From: Ruminococcus sp.
GTDB lineage: Bacteria; Bacillota; Clostridia; Oscillospirales; Ruminococcaceae
DNA length: 64,000 nt
Reading direction: 5' to 3'
Assembly (NCBI GenBank): GCA_017437285.1
Contig: JAFSBM010000041.1
Location: 62,001-126,000 of the forward strand
Shown: in pieces, positions 35,720 to 43,669 of the stretch
Position numbering within the stretch: position 1 is the stretch's first letter
Layout: each line of letters begins with the position of its first letter
Translations under genes and position numbers: made by a program
The notes under the pieces: generated by a model
Databases searched by the model: none
Seen by the model: only the letters and a program-made list of their open reading frames with translations
Told to the model about the DNA's origin: nothing

Positions 35720-35882
35720 GGGAACCCCTAAAAATCGTCATCACGGCAGAATTTCTATGACAAATACCATTTACTGTGTTGTCAAACCTTGCAATACACA
35801 AAGTATTGCTGTGGTTTGTCGCCTTGTAACTGATATTTGTCACTCACGAAATTCTGCTCGTGCTGCGATTTTAGAGAACCCC
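35720..35882. mobile_element. 163-bp inverted-repeat element, family 2
   Basis: The ends GGGAACCCCTAAAAATCG and CGATTTTAGAGAACCCC are imperfect inverted repeats, and similarity continues inward to CAGAATTTC for ~36 bp. The centre also folds (CTTGCAATACACAAAGTATTG). No coding capacity. It lies between rplQ and the operon terminator. A clear target duplication was not found. Confidence 0.65.
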
Positions 35883-35889
35883 ATGAAAA

Positions 35890-35913
35890 GCCGTCCGTAA
35901 GGGCGGTTTTTTT
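35890..35913 (+). terminator. Terminator of the ribosomal operon
   Basis: A CCGTCC/GGGCGG stem is followed by seven T residues, downstream of the family 2 element. Confidence 0.82.
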
Positions 35914-36020
35914 ATGTGTGATTATTTTAAGAGCCATTAGCTTTTAGCTGTTAGCCATTAGCCTTTGGGCAATGCGTAATTATCAAAGAACGGATGAATT
36001 TATTTCTGCCGTCTTTTGTT

Positions 36021-36180
36021 ATTGCTCCACCAATTATACCTTGCCAAAAAGACGAAAGCAGAAAGGGAATTTATCAAGGAAGAAAAATGCAGGAATGCTG
36101 TCGCATTTCAATTTTTTCTGACGCAGAGAAATTTTCTTTATGCCGAGTATTTGACGGCAAGGTTTAGTTGGTGGAGCAAT
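36021..36180. mobile_element. 160-bp inverted-repeat element, family 3 copy A
   Basis: ATTGCTCCACCAATTATACC and the complement of GGTTTAGTTGGTGGAGCAAT form ~25-bp terminal repeats with two mismatches. The inner TTTTTTCTGACGCAGAG segment matches the copy at 47597-47754. No open frame. Confidence 0.75.
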
Positions 36181-36215
36181 ATATGAAACGGTGGAAGAAA
36201 TTTGTTTCGTTCCAA

Positions 36216-36243
36216 ACAAAAATCCCGCATAAAAGCGGGATTT
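36216..36243 (-). terminator. Terminator after hicB
   Basis: An ATCCCGC/GCGGGAT stem, read on the minus strand, is followed by TTTTTG. It lies just beyond the hicB stop. Confidence 0.85.
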
Positions 36244-36250
36244 CAGAAAA

Positions 36251-36613
36251 TCAGATATGTGCAGCGGTATCATATTTTGTCAGAAGATAAACGCAGTACT
36301 GATTCATACTGATACCTTCCTGCTTTGCGTGTTCAGCCAAAGAGTGATGAAGGGATTTGGGAATTCTGAGCTTGAACTGTCCCGAATAATCATTGGGATT
36401 AACAGGTTCAGGAATTTCAATATCTTCTTCCATGGCTGCATACAACCATTCTTTTTTAGCGTCATCAGCGTTAGCAATTGCCTTTTCCAATGAATCAGCA
36501 CAGGTGATACAACCTGGCAATTCAGGAAATCTTACCACATAGCCGCCCTCATCAGTATCGGGAATAATTTCCATACGATAAGGAAGTGCCATATATTCTT
36601 TAAAAGTTCTCAT
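36251..36613 (-). CDS. hicB: HicB-family antitoxin
   Basis: 120 residues: an N-terminal HicB RNase-H-like fold (GGYVVRFPELPGCITCADSLE, EAxxNADDA-type helix) and a C-terminal ribbon-helix-helix-like region (GQFKLRIPKSLHHSLAEHA) for DNA binding and autorepression. Its ribosome site (GAGGAG) is inside the end of the hicA gene. In family systems HicB neutralises the HicA RNase. Here the upstream toxin is frameshifted, so the antitoxin may be a leftover or may protect against other HicA proteins. Confidence 0.9.
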   Translation of the reverse strand: MRTFKEYMALPYRMEIIPDTDEGGYVVRFPELPGCITCADSLEKAIANADDAKKEWLYAAMEEDIEIPEPVNPNDYSGQFKLRIPKSLHHSLAEHAKQEGISMNQYCVYLLTKYDTAAHI

Positions 36614-36616
36614 AAA

Positions 36617-36857
36617 TCACGCCTCCTCATTTTCAATCAGGTCTTTTACCATTTGAATATATACTTTCTTAATTGGCTCGTGCTTGGGTATAGTTACCGG
36701 TTCTTTTCCGTTTTTTTCGAAATGTATAGTGACTGCTTCCGCTTCTCGGCTGAGTCATTACATAGCCATAGCTTTCAATCACTTTTCGGAGTTCATCAAA
36801 ACGCATATCATTGGAAAGCGAGCAGATACGCTGCAACAATTTATCCCACTTTGACAT
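36617..36857 (-). pseudogene. hicA: HicA-family mRNA interferase toxin, frameshifted
   Basis: HicA toxins are small RNA-binding RNases that cut mRNA. From ATG 36857 (MSKWDKLLQRI, GGGAGGA upstream) the frame is normal through the catalytic His region (GSSHYTFRK), then shifts. A run of seven T residues on the plus strand (36711-36717) puts one extra base into the gene. With six, the frame would continue GKEPVTIPKHEPIKKVY to a TGA at 36617-36619, giving a 79-residue HicA. As given, the product ends early after ~62 residues with a wrong tail. Either a true inactivation or a homopolymer error. Confidence 0.87.
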
Positions 36858-36879
36858 TACTATTCCTCCCATCATCTAT

Positions 36880-36909
36880 ATTATACCATGGTGTCATATT
36901 TGGTGTCAA
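36880..36909 (-). promoter_or_regulatory. hicAB promoter with repeated GACACCA sites
   Basis: On the minus strand TTGACA and TATAAT (extended TGG) are 18 bases apart. Two TGACACCA direct repeats lie within it and could be the HicB operator. Confidence 0.8.
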
Positions 36910-37113
36910 GTAGTTATCGAAAAAATAAAGAGAATTTTAGAAAATGAAATATCATAACAACGAGGTTTATATTTTGCAAGATATATTATTTAACGGACAC
37001 GGCACAAACTGCCCCTACACAACTAAATTTCGTACTGTCAAAGGCAGCCCATACGAAATATATCAGCCGCACACATAGCAAAAGGCTTTATAAAAATAAA
37101 TTTTCAAAAACTA

Positions 37114-37142
37114 TTGCAATTTTCGGCTATATATGGTATAAT
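37114..37142 (+). promoter_or_regulatory. yajC promoter
   Basis: TTGCAA (37114-37119) and TATAAT (37137-37142), 17 bases apart, extended TGG. Same design as the ribosomal operon promoter. Confidence 0.87.
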
Positions 37143-37181
37143 GAAATGAGTAAGTTTTAAAAAACGAAAGGAGTTATTATT

Positions 37182-37703
37182 ATGAAAAGAAAGTTTTTAT
37201 ACTCATTAGTAACAGTTGCAATTACAGCAATGTCAGCAAGCACAATGGCAATGACAGCCTTTGCAGAGGGCGAGGCAGCAGCAGGTACAACTGCAACAGG
37301 ACAGCAGCAGCCTACAGGTATGGGTGTACAGCTTATTCTCTCACTTGTACTTATGTTTGTACTGCTCTATTTTATGGCTATCAGACCACAGAAAAAGCGT
37401 GAGCAGGAAGCTAAGGAAATGCAGAACAGCTTGCAGGTTGGTGATGAAATCATTACAAGCGGCGGTATTGTTGGTATGATTTTCCGTGTTGGCGATGATA
37501 CTGTTGTAATCGAAACAGGCGGCGAGCGTCATAAGCTTCGCATTAAGAAGTGGGCAATTGCTGAAAATGTAACTGCAATGGAGCGTGCTAAGGAAGCTCA
37601 GGCAGCAGCTAAGTCTAAGCTTGCATCAGCAGGTGTAACCGCTGATGAGGACGACAAGAAGAAGTCCAAGAAGAACAAGAAATCCGAGGATAACGAGGAA
37701 TAA
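37182..37703 (+). CDS. yajC: Preprotein translocase accessory protein YajC
   Basis: YajC is a small membrane protein of the SecDF-YajC complex. This one is 173 residues, longer than the usual ~110: it has a signal-like first hydrophobic segment (~8-28, ending AFAEG), a Gln/Thr linker, the YajC membrane helix (~52-70, LILSLVLMFVLLYFMAIRPQKK) and the conserved LQVGDEIITSGGIVGMI region, then a Lys/Glu-rich tail. AAAGGAG precedes the ATG. secF is 36 kb away. Confidence 0.93.
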   Translation: MKRKFLYSLVTVAITAMSASTMAMTAFAEGEAAAGTTATGQQQPTGMGVQLILSLVLMFVLLYFMAIRPQKKREQEAKEMQNSLQVGDEIITSGGIVGMIFRVGDDTVVIETGGERHKLRIKKWAIAENVTAMERAKEAQAAAKSKLASAGVTADEDDKKKSKKNKKSEDNEE

Positions 37704-37710
37704 AAAATTA

Positions 37711-37750
37711 AACCTCCCCATAGTATTTAGTATACTTCGGGGAGGTTTTT
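37711..37750 (+). terminator. Hairpin after yajC whose 3' arm is the next gene's ribosome site
   Basis: An AACCTCCCC/GGGGAGGTT stem is followed by five T residues. GGGGAGG (37739-37745) is 8 bases before ATG 37754, so folding would also hide that site in readthrough RNA. Confidence 0.8.
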
Positions 37751-37753
37751 GTT

Positions 37754-38146
37754 ATGGGACGTAATGGAAAAAAGCTGTGGGACAGCGTGTTATTCGGATT
37801 CGGCATATCGGTGGGATTTGGCTTGCTATGCGGATTTGCCTGCTGTGTGGTATGCTCTGGGGCATCTTATTTTATATTCAACGGAATGATGTTCACGGGG
37901 ATTTTTTCGTATATATGCCTTATGGTAAGCGGATATTGCGGAGGGTGGCTGTGCGGAAAATACCGCCGCAAATTCGGACTGATTGAGGGAGCAGTCTGCG
38001 GAGGGATTATGTACGGGATTATCCTTGCAATATCCCTGCAAATGGGGGAATTCACTTCTCCTGTGAAACTTGCAGTCCTCGGAATTTCGGGAGCATTTGG
38101 CGGCATATCGGGGGTAAATACCATAAGACCAAAAGGGTTGATGTAA
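37754..38146 (+). CDS. TIGR04086-like four-segment membrane protein
   Basis: 130 residues with four hydrophobic segments (~12-35, 42-66, 75-95, 103-120) rich in Gly and Cys (CGFACCVVCSG). Length, topology and location just after yajC match the TIGR04086/YrzE family of clostridial membrane proteins, function unknown. Its translation depends on a Shine-Dalgarno sequence that is part of the preceding terminator hairpin. Confidence 0.75.
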   Translation: MGRNGKKLWDSVLFGFGISVGFGLLCGFACCVVCSGASYFIFNGMMFTGIFSYICLMVSGYCGGWLCGKYRRKFGLIEGAVCGGIMYGIILAISLQMGEFTSPVKLAVLGISGAFGGISGVNTIRPKGLM

Positions 38147-38147
38147 T

Positions 38148-38178
38148 AAAGGGTTCACATTTTCGTGAACCCTTTCTT
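38148..38178. terminator. Bidirectional terminator between convergent genes
   Basis: An AAAGGGTTCAC/GTGAACCCTTT stem with A residues before and T residues after it. Lies between the membrane protein gene and htrA. Confidence 0.92.
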
Positions 38179-38179
38179 C

Positions 38180-39682
38180 TTAATAATCACCGCTTGTGTC
38201 TTCCATAAGCATAAATTCAATGTCGTATTCCTCAATATTTCCGTCTTTGTCAACCTTTGCACAAGTTGCAGGAACAGTATCACCTGCACCGTAGCTTGCA
38301 CTTATAGTATCATAAAGCTCGTCATATGTTTCAACGTGAACACCGTCAATTTTAGTGATAAAATCGCCGATTTCAAGAGCAGTATTGGCAATATCGCAAT
38401 CTTCGCTTATATCGTTGATATAAATTCCCTTGAAATCCTTGGGAAGCTCATAGCCAAGCTCACTCATAATTGTCAGTCTGTTACCCTCGGTACTCATATC
38501 AATGAGAGTGATACCGATACGGAATCTTCCGCCAACAAATCCATTGCTGATAAGTTCCTCAATAATTGGCTTAGCCTCATTGATTGTAATAGCGAAACCG
38601 AGTCCCTCGTAAAATCCGCTGATATACTTAGAGGAGGTAATTCCGATAACCTGACCGTACATATTAACGAGCGCACCGCCTGAATTTCCAGGAGAAATAG
38701 CAGCATTGGTCTGAATACAGTTCATTTCAAAGCCCGTGGAATCGCTTCTGATTTCACGGTTTACAGCGGAAACAATGCCATTTGTGACAGTACCTGTAAG
38801 ACCGGCGGGATTTCCGATAGCGATAACTTCCTCGCCTACCACAACTTCATCGGAATCACCGAGAATTGCAGGGGCAAGACCTGAGGCATTGATTTTCAGA
38901 ACAGCAATATCAGTTTTTGAATCTCTGCCCACAATGACAGCGGAATGAATTTTACCGTCAGCGGTGTGGACATCGTGGAAACCGTCAGCCTTTAGAACGT
39001 GGGCATTTGTAACAATATAGCCATCTTCATTGAGAACAACGCCTGAACCTGTGCCATTGAGGTTGTTGTGAAAAGCGTCGGTATACGTGTAAATTTCCAC
39101 AATTGATTCTCTTACAGCAGCTGCCGCACCCTCGGTGGAGTATCTGCCGAATTCGTCAAGCTGTTCAGAAATTTTATCCGAAATTTCAGGCTTTGTATTC
39201 TGGAAAATCACTACTTTATCGGAGTTGTGGATAGTAGGAATTCTGTCCTTGCTTGTCATAATATCGTAGACAATGCCTGTAATTCCGATAGCAGCAGTCA
39301 CAATTGCCAGTACAATGAATGTTCCTACAATTGTACTTTCACGGCGGCTGCGTTTTTTCATTTCCTTGACCTCTGCCGCCGCTTTTTGTTCAGGAGTCAT
39401 AGACGGATATGGGTTATATCTGTTTTGTTGTGGATTTGCATTATATTGCGGATAATTTGGATTTTGCTGCGGATAACCGCTTGTATGCGGCTGATTGGGA
39501 TTTTGTTGTGGATAGCCGTTTTGATGTGGCTGATTTGGATTTTGCTGCGGATAACCGCTTGTATGCGGCTGATTAGCATTATATTGCTGTCCGTTGGGAT
39601 TAGCTGAATGTGTGGGTTGCTCTATAGGGGGAGTAGCATTTTCCCTTTCGAGTTCATTGAATAAATTTTCTCTGCGGTCCAT
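38180..39682 (-). CDS. HtrA/DegP-family membrane-anchored serine protease with PDZ domain
   Basis: Cell-envelope quality-control protease. 500 residues: an N-terminal cytoplasmic tail (~20-95) of Gln/Asn/Pro repeats (NQPHTSGYPQQNP, three to four copies), one membrane helix (~115-140), a trypsin-like domain with the triad His (TNAHVL), Asp (KTDIAVLKI) and Ser (SPGNSGGAL), and a C-terminal PDZ-like region (~400-490). AAGGAG precedes the ATG. It follows a sensor kinase and response regulator on the same strand, which fits envelope-stress control as in CssRS-HtrA of Bacillus. Confidence 0.94.
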   Translation of the reverse strand: MDRRENLFNELERENATPPIEQPTHSANPNGQQYNANQPHTSGYPQQNPNQPHQNGYPQQNPNQPHTSGYPQQNPNYPQYNANPQQNRYNPYPSMTPEQKAAAEVKEMKKRSRRESTIVGTFIVLAIVTAAIGITGIVYDIMTSKDRIPTIHNSDKVVIFQNTKPEISDKISEQLDEFGRYSTEGAAAAVRESIVEIYTYTDAFHNNLNGTGSGVVLNEDGYIVTNAHVLKADGFHDVHTADGKIHSAVIVGRDSKTDIAVLKINASGLAPAILGDSDEVVVGEEVIAIGNPAGLTGTVTNGIVSAVNREIRSDSTGFEMNCIQTNAAISPGNSGGALVNMYGQVIGITSSKYISGFYEGLGFAITINEAKPIIEELISNGFVGGRFRIGITLIDMSTEGNRLTIMSELGYELPKDFKGIYINDISEDCDIANTALEIGDFITKIDGVHVETYDELYDTISASYGAGDTVPATCAKVDKDGNIEEYDIEFMLMEDTSGDY

Positions 39683-39691
39683 AATTGCTCC

Positions 39692-41131
39692 TTAATTCTG
39701 TTTCTCTTTTTTGGTGCAGTCCTTAGGAATCTGCACAAGGAATTCCGTATATTCACCGTAAACACTTTTTACAACGATGTGACCGTTGTGGAGGTGAACG
39801 ATTTTACGTGAAATTGACAAGCCCAGTCCAAGACCTGTCTTATCCTTTCCACGGGAGGAATCTGTTTTATAGAATCGGTTGAAAACCTGCTCTATTTCGG
39901 TATCTTTAAGACCTTCGCCTGTATTTTTTATGCCAATGGTACACATATCGTCCTTTTCCTCAAAGGTAAATGACAGCGTACCGCCTTCATTTACGAATTT
40001 TACAGCATTTTCAACGAGATTATAAATAACCTGCTGCATAAGGTCAGCGTCAACAACAGCAAAAAGTCGGCTGCTGTCAAGTTCCTCAACCTCTAATTTC
40101 TTTTCTTCAATACGCTTTTCAAACATCAGCACAACCTTGATAACAAGCTCTGTAAGATTTGTTTCCTGAAAATTCGGGCGGAGAGTACCTGCCTCAAATC
40201 GGCTCATATTGAGCATTGAGCTTATGAGAATACGCAGACGCTGAATTTCCTGAGATACAAGAATGAGATATTCCTGCTGGCGGCTTTTCTTGATAGTACC
40301 GTCAAGGATACCGTCCACAAATCCGCCTATAGTAGTCATAGGAGTGCGAAGTTCGTGGGAAACATTTGAAATAAAGGTACTGCTTGTTTCCTCACTTTTT
40401 TCAACATTTGATGCAAGAGTGTTGACAAGGTCGCAGATACGCTTGAAATTCGGGGAAATATCTGTGGAGAGTTTTTCCGTGAAATTATCCTTTGAATATT
40501 CCTCAACAATGCGGAGGAAATCTTCCTCAAATTGCAGAGTTGCCTTTAATTTGCGTCTTAAAATGAGAAAACATCCCACAAAGAAAAGAAGTGCAAATGT
40601 GCTGTATAAGGCAACAAGAATCATTGTGAATATTTCAGATTGTTCAGTAGTACCTGCTGCAAGAACATACACAGGAGTGTATTTTCCGTCACTTTCACGG
40701 AAAAATGCCTTAGTGATGTAGTTGATTGAGGGTACGCTCTGGGAGAGATATTTTGAACTTAATCCGAGAAAATCGTCCTTTTCAAGCTCTGTCATAGTGG
40801 ATTTTTTCAGCTGATTTGAAAGGTTGCCGTCAGGAGATGCAAGGCAGATTCCGTCGCTGTTGAAAAGGAAAACACGCACTTCCTGCTCGCAGGCAAGCTG
40901 TTCGCACAGTTCTGATGCTTTGGGGAGATAGTTATTTTTGTCCTGTGAATATTCATTGGTAATACAGCCAATGAACAAATCGCCTGATGCTTTGACTTTT
41001 TCAAGCTGTTCATTGCGGAACATATGTGAACTTATATTTACAATAATAACTCCAAGGAGAATAAGTACCGAAGCGATAACAATAATAGTAAGTCGGAACA
41101 TCTGATAGTAGGAGCTGTTTTTAGCTTTCAA
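39692..41131 (-). CDS. Sensor histidine kinase of an envelope two-component system
   Basis: Membrane kinase: segments at ~12-35 and ~175-197 flank an extracytoplasmic sensor domain. After a linker comes HisKA with the phospho-accepting His in FISNVSHELRTPMT, then a HATPase domain with the N box (QVIYNLVENAVKF), GIKNTGEG and GLGLGLSISR. TTG 41131 is preferred, since AAAGGA lies 10 bases upstream; an alternative GTG at 41140 overlaps that site. Between this gene and its response regulator is a 158-bp mobile repeat, so kinase expression may be partly uncoupled. Confidence 0.92.
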   Translation of the reverse strand: MKAKNSSYYQMFRLTIIVIASVLILLGVIIVNISSHMFRNEQLEKVKASGDLFIGCITNEYSQDKNNYLPKASELCEQLACEQEVRVFLFNSDGICLASPDGNLSNQLKKSTMTELEKDDFLGLSSKYLSQSVPSINYITKAFFRESDGKYTPVYVLAAGTTEQSEIFTMILVALYSTFALLFFVGCFLILRRKLKATLQFEEDFLRIVEEYSKDNFTEKLSTDISPNFKRICDLVNTLASNVEKSEETSSTFISNVSHELRTPMTTIGGFVDGILDGTIKKSRQQEYLILVSQEIQRLRILISSMLNMSRFEAGTLRPNFQETNLTELVIKVVLMFEKRIEEKKLEVEELDSSRLFAVVDADLMQQVIYNLVENAVKFVNEGGTLSFTFEEKDDMCTIGIKNTGEGLKDTEIEQVFNRFYKTDSSRGKDKTGLGLGLSISRKIVHLHNGHIVVKSVYGEYTEFLVQIPKDCTKKEKQN

Positions 41132-41156
41132 GGCAATCACTTCCTTTATCGTTTAT

Positions 41157-41314
41157 GGGCATTTCTAAAAACTCGTTTGATTAAAGAAAAAACAGATAGG
41201 TATGACAGCTGCAAGGAAACCTTCCGAAGGCGTGCTGTCGCACTCCAAGGGAGGTTGACGCAGCAGATGACGTGCATAGCTGTTTTTTCTCAAAAGGGGT
41301 TTTTAGAGATGCCC
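41157..41314. mobile_element. 158-bp MITE-like element, family 1 copy C
   Basis: Same length as copies A and B but opposite orientation. The ends are GGGCATTTCTAAAAACTC and GGGTTTTTAGAGATGCCC. A 4-bp TTAT direct repeat flanks it (41153-41156 and 41315-41318). It splits the response-regulator/kinase operon 17 bases before the kinase GTG/TTG starts. Confidence 0.88.
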
Positions 41315-41339
41315 TTATGTCTATGTCGTTTCAGCAATA

Positions 41340-41371
41340 AATCAGGGGACAGACAGACTGCCCCCTGAATC
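41340..41371 (-). terminator. Possible hairpin after the response regulator
   Basis: A TCAGGGG/CCCCCTGA stem lies just downstream of the response regulator stop on the minus strand. Only a weak T-run follows, so it may attenuate rather than stop transcription. Confidence 0.4.
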
Positions 41372-41384
41372 AGGCAGGGAATTA

Positions 41385-42089
41385 TTATTCTTCTTCTGCC
41401 TCGAATTTATAGCCTACGCCCCAGACGGTTTTCAAAGCCCATTTTTCGGAAATGCCCTCAAGCTTTTCACGGAGTCTTTTAATGTGAACGTCAATTGTTC
41501 TGGAGTCACCGTAGTATTCAAATCCCCATACTTCGTCAAGAAGCTGATCTCTTGTGTATACTCTGTTGGGATTAGCAGCGAGATAATAGAGCAGTTCAAG
41601 TTCCTTTGGGGGAGTGTCGATAATTTTACCGTTAACTTTAAGCTCATAGCGAGTCATATTTACGGAAAGCTTTTCGTAGCGAACTTCCTTAACTTCAGGC
41701 TCTACGTTGATATTGCCGACACGGCGAGTAACAGCGTTAATACGAGCAATAACTTCCTTTGCGTCAAAGGGCTTAACGATGTAGTCATCAGCACCAAGTT
41801 CAAGACCGATAACCTTATCAATTGTTTCGCCCTTAGCGGTAATCATAATAATCGGCACATTTGACTTTTTGCGGATTTCACGGCAAACCTGCCAGCCGTC
41901 GATACCGGGGAGCATAATGTCGAGAAGCACCATATCGGGTTTCAGGGCATTGAATTTAACAACAGCTTCCTCACCGTCGTGGGAGAGAATAACGCTGTAG
42001 CCGTCCTTTTCGAGGTAAAGGCGGAGGAGGTCGCATATATTCTTATCATCGTCAACGATTAATATTTTCAGACTTTTTTCATTTGCCAT
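41385..42089 (-). CDS. OmpR/PhoB-family response regulator
   Basis: 234 residues: a receiver domain with acidic pocket (VDDDK), phospho-acceptor Asp (MVLLDIMLPG), Thr/Ser (MITAKG) and Lys (VKPFD), then a winged-helix DNA-binding domain (YTRDQLLDEVWGFEYYGDSRTIDVHI). It heads a same-strand group with the kinase and HtrA protease. AAGAAGG precedes the ATG. Confidence 0.96.
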   Translation of the reverse strand: MANEKSLKILIVDDDKNICDLLRLYLEKDGYSVILSHDGEEAVVKFNALKPDMVLLDIMLPGIDGWQVCREIRKKSNVPIIMITAKGETIDKVIGLELGADDYIVKPFDAKEVIARINAVTRRVGNINVEPEVKEVRYEKLSVNMTRYELKVNGKIIDTPPKELELLYYLAANPNRVYTRDQLLDEVWGFEYYGDSRTIDVHIKRLREKLEGISEKWALKTVWGVGYKFEAEEE

Positions 42090-42165
42090 TAAAAAAACCT
42101 TCTTTCTTTTGTGGTGATATGTATTATGTCGGACAATCCAACGATATTTTTATAATATATATTCT

Positions 42166-42194
42166 ATTATACCGCAAAATGACAAAAAAGTCAA
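42166..42194 (-). promoter_or_regulatory. Promoter of the response regulator operon
   Basis: On the minus strand TTGACT and TATAAT are 17 bases apart, about 77 bases before the ATG of the response regulator. The rest of the gap to 42347 is AT-rich, without other clear signals. Confidence 0.8.
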
Positions 42195-42347
42195 TTGATT
42201 TCTGAAAAAATATTATATGAAATTTTTCTGTTTTTTTATTAGGATAAAAAAATTAACCAGTGTTTATTAAACTTAAAAAGTATAGTTTGTGAAGAAATTT
42301 TTTACGTAATACTGTAACATCTAATAGATAAATTGTGAGTTGAAAAA

Positions 42348-43433
42348 TTAAATATATCGTTGCATTTTTGTTATAATATCAGTTTTACTTTTTATTTCAT
42401 CCAAATCAAATAACTTGGTTATTTTTTTTGCTTTAACGTCATATCTGTATACCGAATATACATCTATAACAAACATATATTTTTTTTCAAAATCTTCTAT
42501 GTTATTGTTTTCCTCGTTGGATAAACAAATATATTCCGCACATATGTATTGATTAAGTTGAGAGATTAAATTTTTCTCCAATTCGATGTTAAGCTTTACC
42601 TCCAATAATATCTTTTTACCTGCAAATTCAAATACATTATCTACACGTGCTAAAGGTGTTTTTAATGTATGGCATTGACATTCTCTATAAACTTTGTTTC
42701 CTGATAGTGTTTTCAAAAAGTAGTTTACATAATATGAACGAAAATTAATTTCTAACGGAAATCTTTTGCGATAAGAACTTGTGATTTCTAAAAAATTATT
42801 TTGGTTAACTTTTGAGAGTTTGTTGTCGCCAATTTTACTTTTCAAAAACCAAGAGGGAACTTTTGGATTTTTAGCTTTTATAAGTGATTTTAATTTTTCA
42901 AATTCTTTTGACGGCAAGGGAGTTATTGCACTTTGACGTGAAACCATAATAAAAGAATTGAATTCTGAAATATCAATTGGTCGTTTCAGTAAATACAAGT
43001 CTTTTACATCTGCATATATTCTGCCAGACCAATGTTGTTGAAATTCGAATTCATCTATTCTTTCAGGTCGGCTACTAACACGACCAATAGCAAAAATTTT
43101 ACCACCATATAATGAGTATAATGACCTTGCTTTTTGAAGCCATTCAAATATAAGCTTCTTATCATGCATTGTTGAATCCAAGGCTTCTGTGGCGATTTCT
43201 AATTTTCTTATCCATTGTATTGCAGTTTTGGCATGATAATACAGCACAATATCTCCAATAATACTGCTGCGTGGAACTGTCCAAGTAGTATAACCATCGG
43301 GTGCTGCATATATTACATCTTCTACATTATAGCACTCATGGTCATAGATAAAACTTTCGAGTTGTTCTATAGTCTTTGGAAAACTGATATTATTGATATG
43401 TGCATTTACAAAATCAAATTTTAGTTCATCCAT
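42348..43433 (-). CDS. Possible modification-dependent nuclease: EVE-like N-terminal region with PD-(D/E)XK-like C-terminal domain
   Basis: 361 residues, AT-rich codon use unlike its neighbours, standing alone. Residues ~57-185 have the order of features of an EVE/PUA-like domain, which binds modified bases: GDIVLYYHAK, GGKIFAIGRVSSRPE, a Trp in QHWSGRI, and SRQSAITPLPSKEFEKL. This is pattern matching by eye. Residues ~225-330 contain D265-x12-E278-V-K280 (RVDNVFEF...ILLEVKLN), the PD-(D/E)XK nuclease pattern, with Q292 and a helix after it. EVE or SRA readers joined to nucleases form type IV restriction enzymes, so that is the leading guess. A solo family 4 repeat end upstream provides a TGGTATAAA that may serve as -10. 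GGGAG precedes the ATG. Confidence 0.6.
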   Translation of the reverse strand: MDELKFDFVNAHINNISFPKTIEQLESFIYDHECYNVEDVIYAAPDGYTTWTVPRSSIIGDIVLYYHAKTAIQWIRKLEIATEALDSTMHDKKLIFEWLQKARSLYSLYGGKIFAIGRVSSRPERIDEFEFQQHWSGRIYADVKDLYLLKRPIDISEFNSFIMVSRQSAITPLPSKEFEKLKSLIKAKNPKVPSWFLKSKIGDNKLSKVNQNNFLEITSSYRKRFPLEINFRSYYVNYFLKTLSGNKVYRECQCHTLKTPLARVDNVFEFAGKKILLEVKLNIELEKNLISQLNQYICAEYICLSNEENNNIEDFEKKYMFVIDVYSVYRYDVKAKKITKLFDLDEIKSKTDIITKMQRYI

Positions 43434-43480
43434 AATTATTTAACTCCCTTTTTATAAAATATACTATCCATACTGCTTTT

Positions 43481-43499
43481 TATACCAATCCCTAAAATG
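43481..43499. repeat. Solo end of inverted-repeat element family 4
   Basis: TATACCAATCCCTAAAATG equals the terminal repeat of the element at 49786-49946. On the minus strand it reads TTTAGGGATTGGTATAAAA and faces the putative nuclease gene. Confidence 0.6.
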
Positions 43500-43566
43500 A
43501 TTACGCATTACCAAAAGGCTAACGGCTAATAGCTAATGGCTTTAAAAAAGCTAACAGTTTTTATAC

Positions 43567-43601
43567 AAAAAAACGGCAGAAATAAATTCTACCGTTTTTA
43601 A
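43567..43601. terminator. Bidirectional terminator-like hairpin
   Basis: An AAAACGG(C)AGAA/TTCT(A)CCGTTTT stem has A-run and T-run on its sides. It serves the TPR gene on the minus strand; flanking blocks (43515-43560, 43605-43650) are GCTAACG-type heptamers. Confidence 0.75.
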
Positions 43602-43669
43602 AAGCTAATGGCTCTTTAAAATAATTACGCATTGCCAAAAAAGCTGATAGCTTTTTAAAAATCCGCCTT

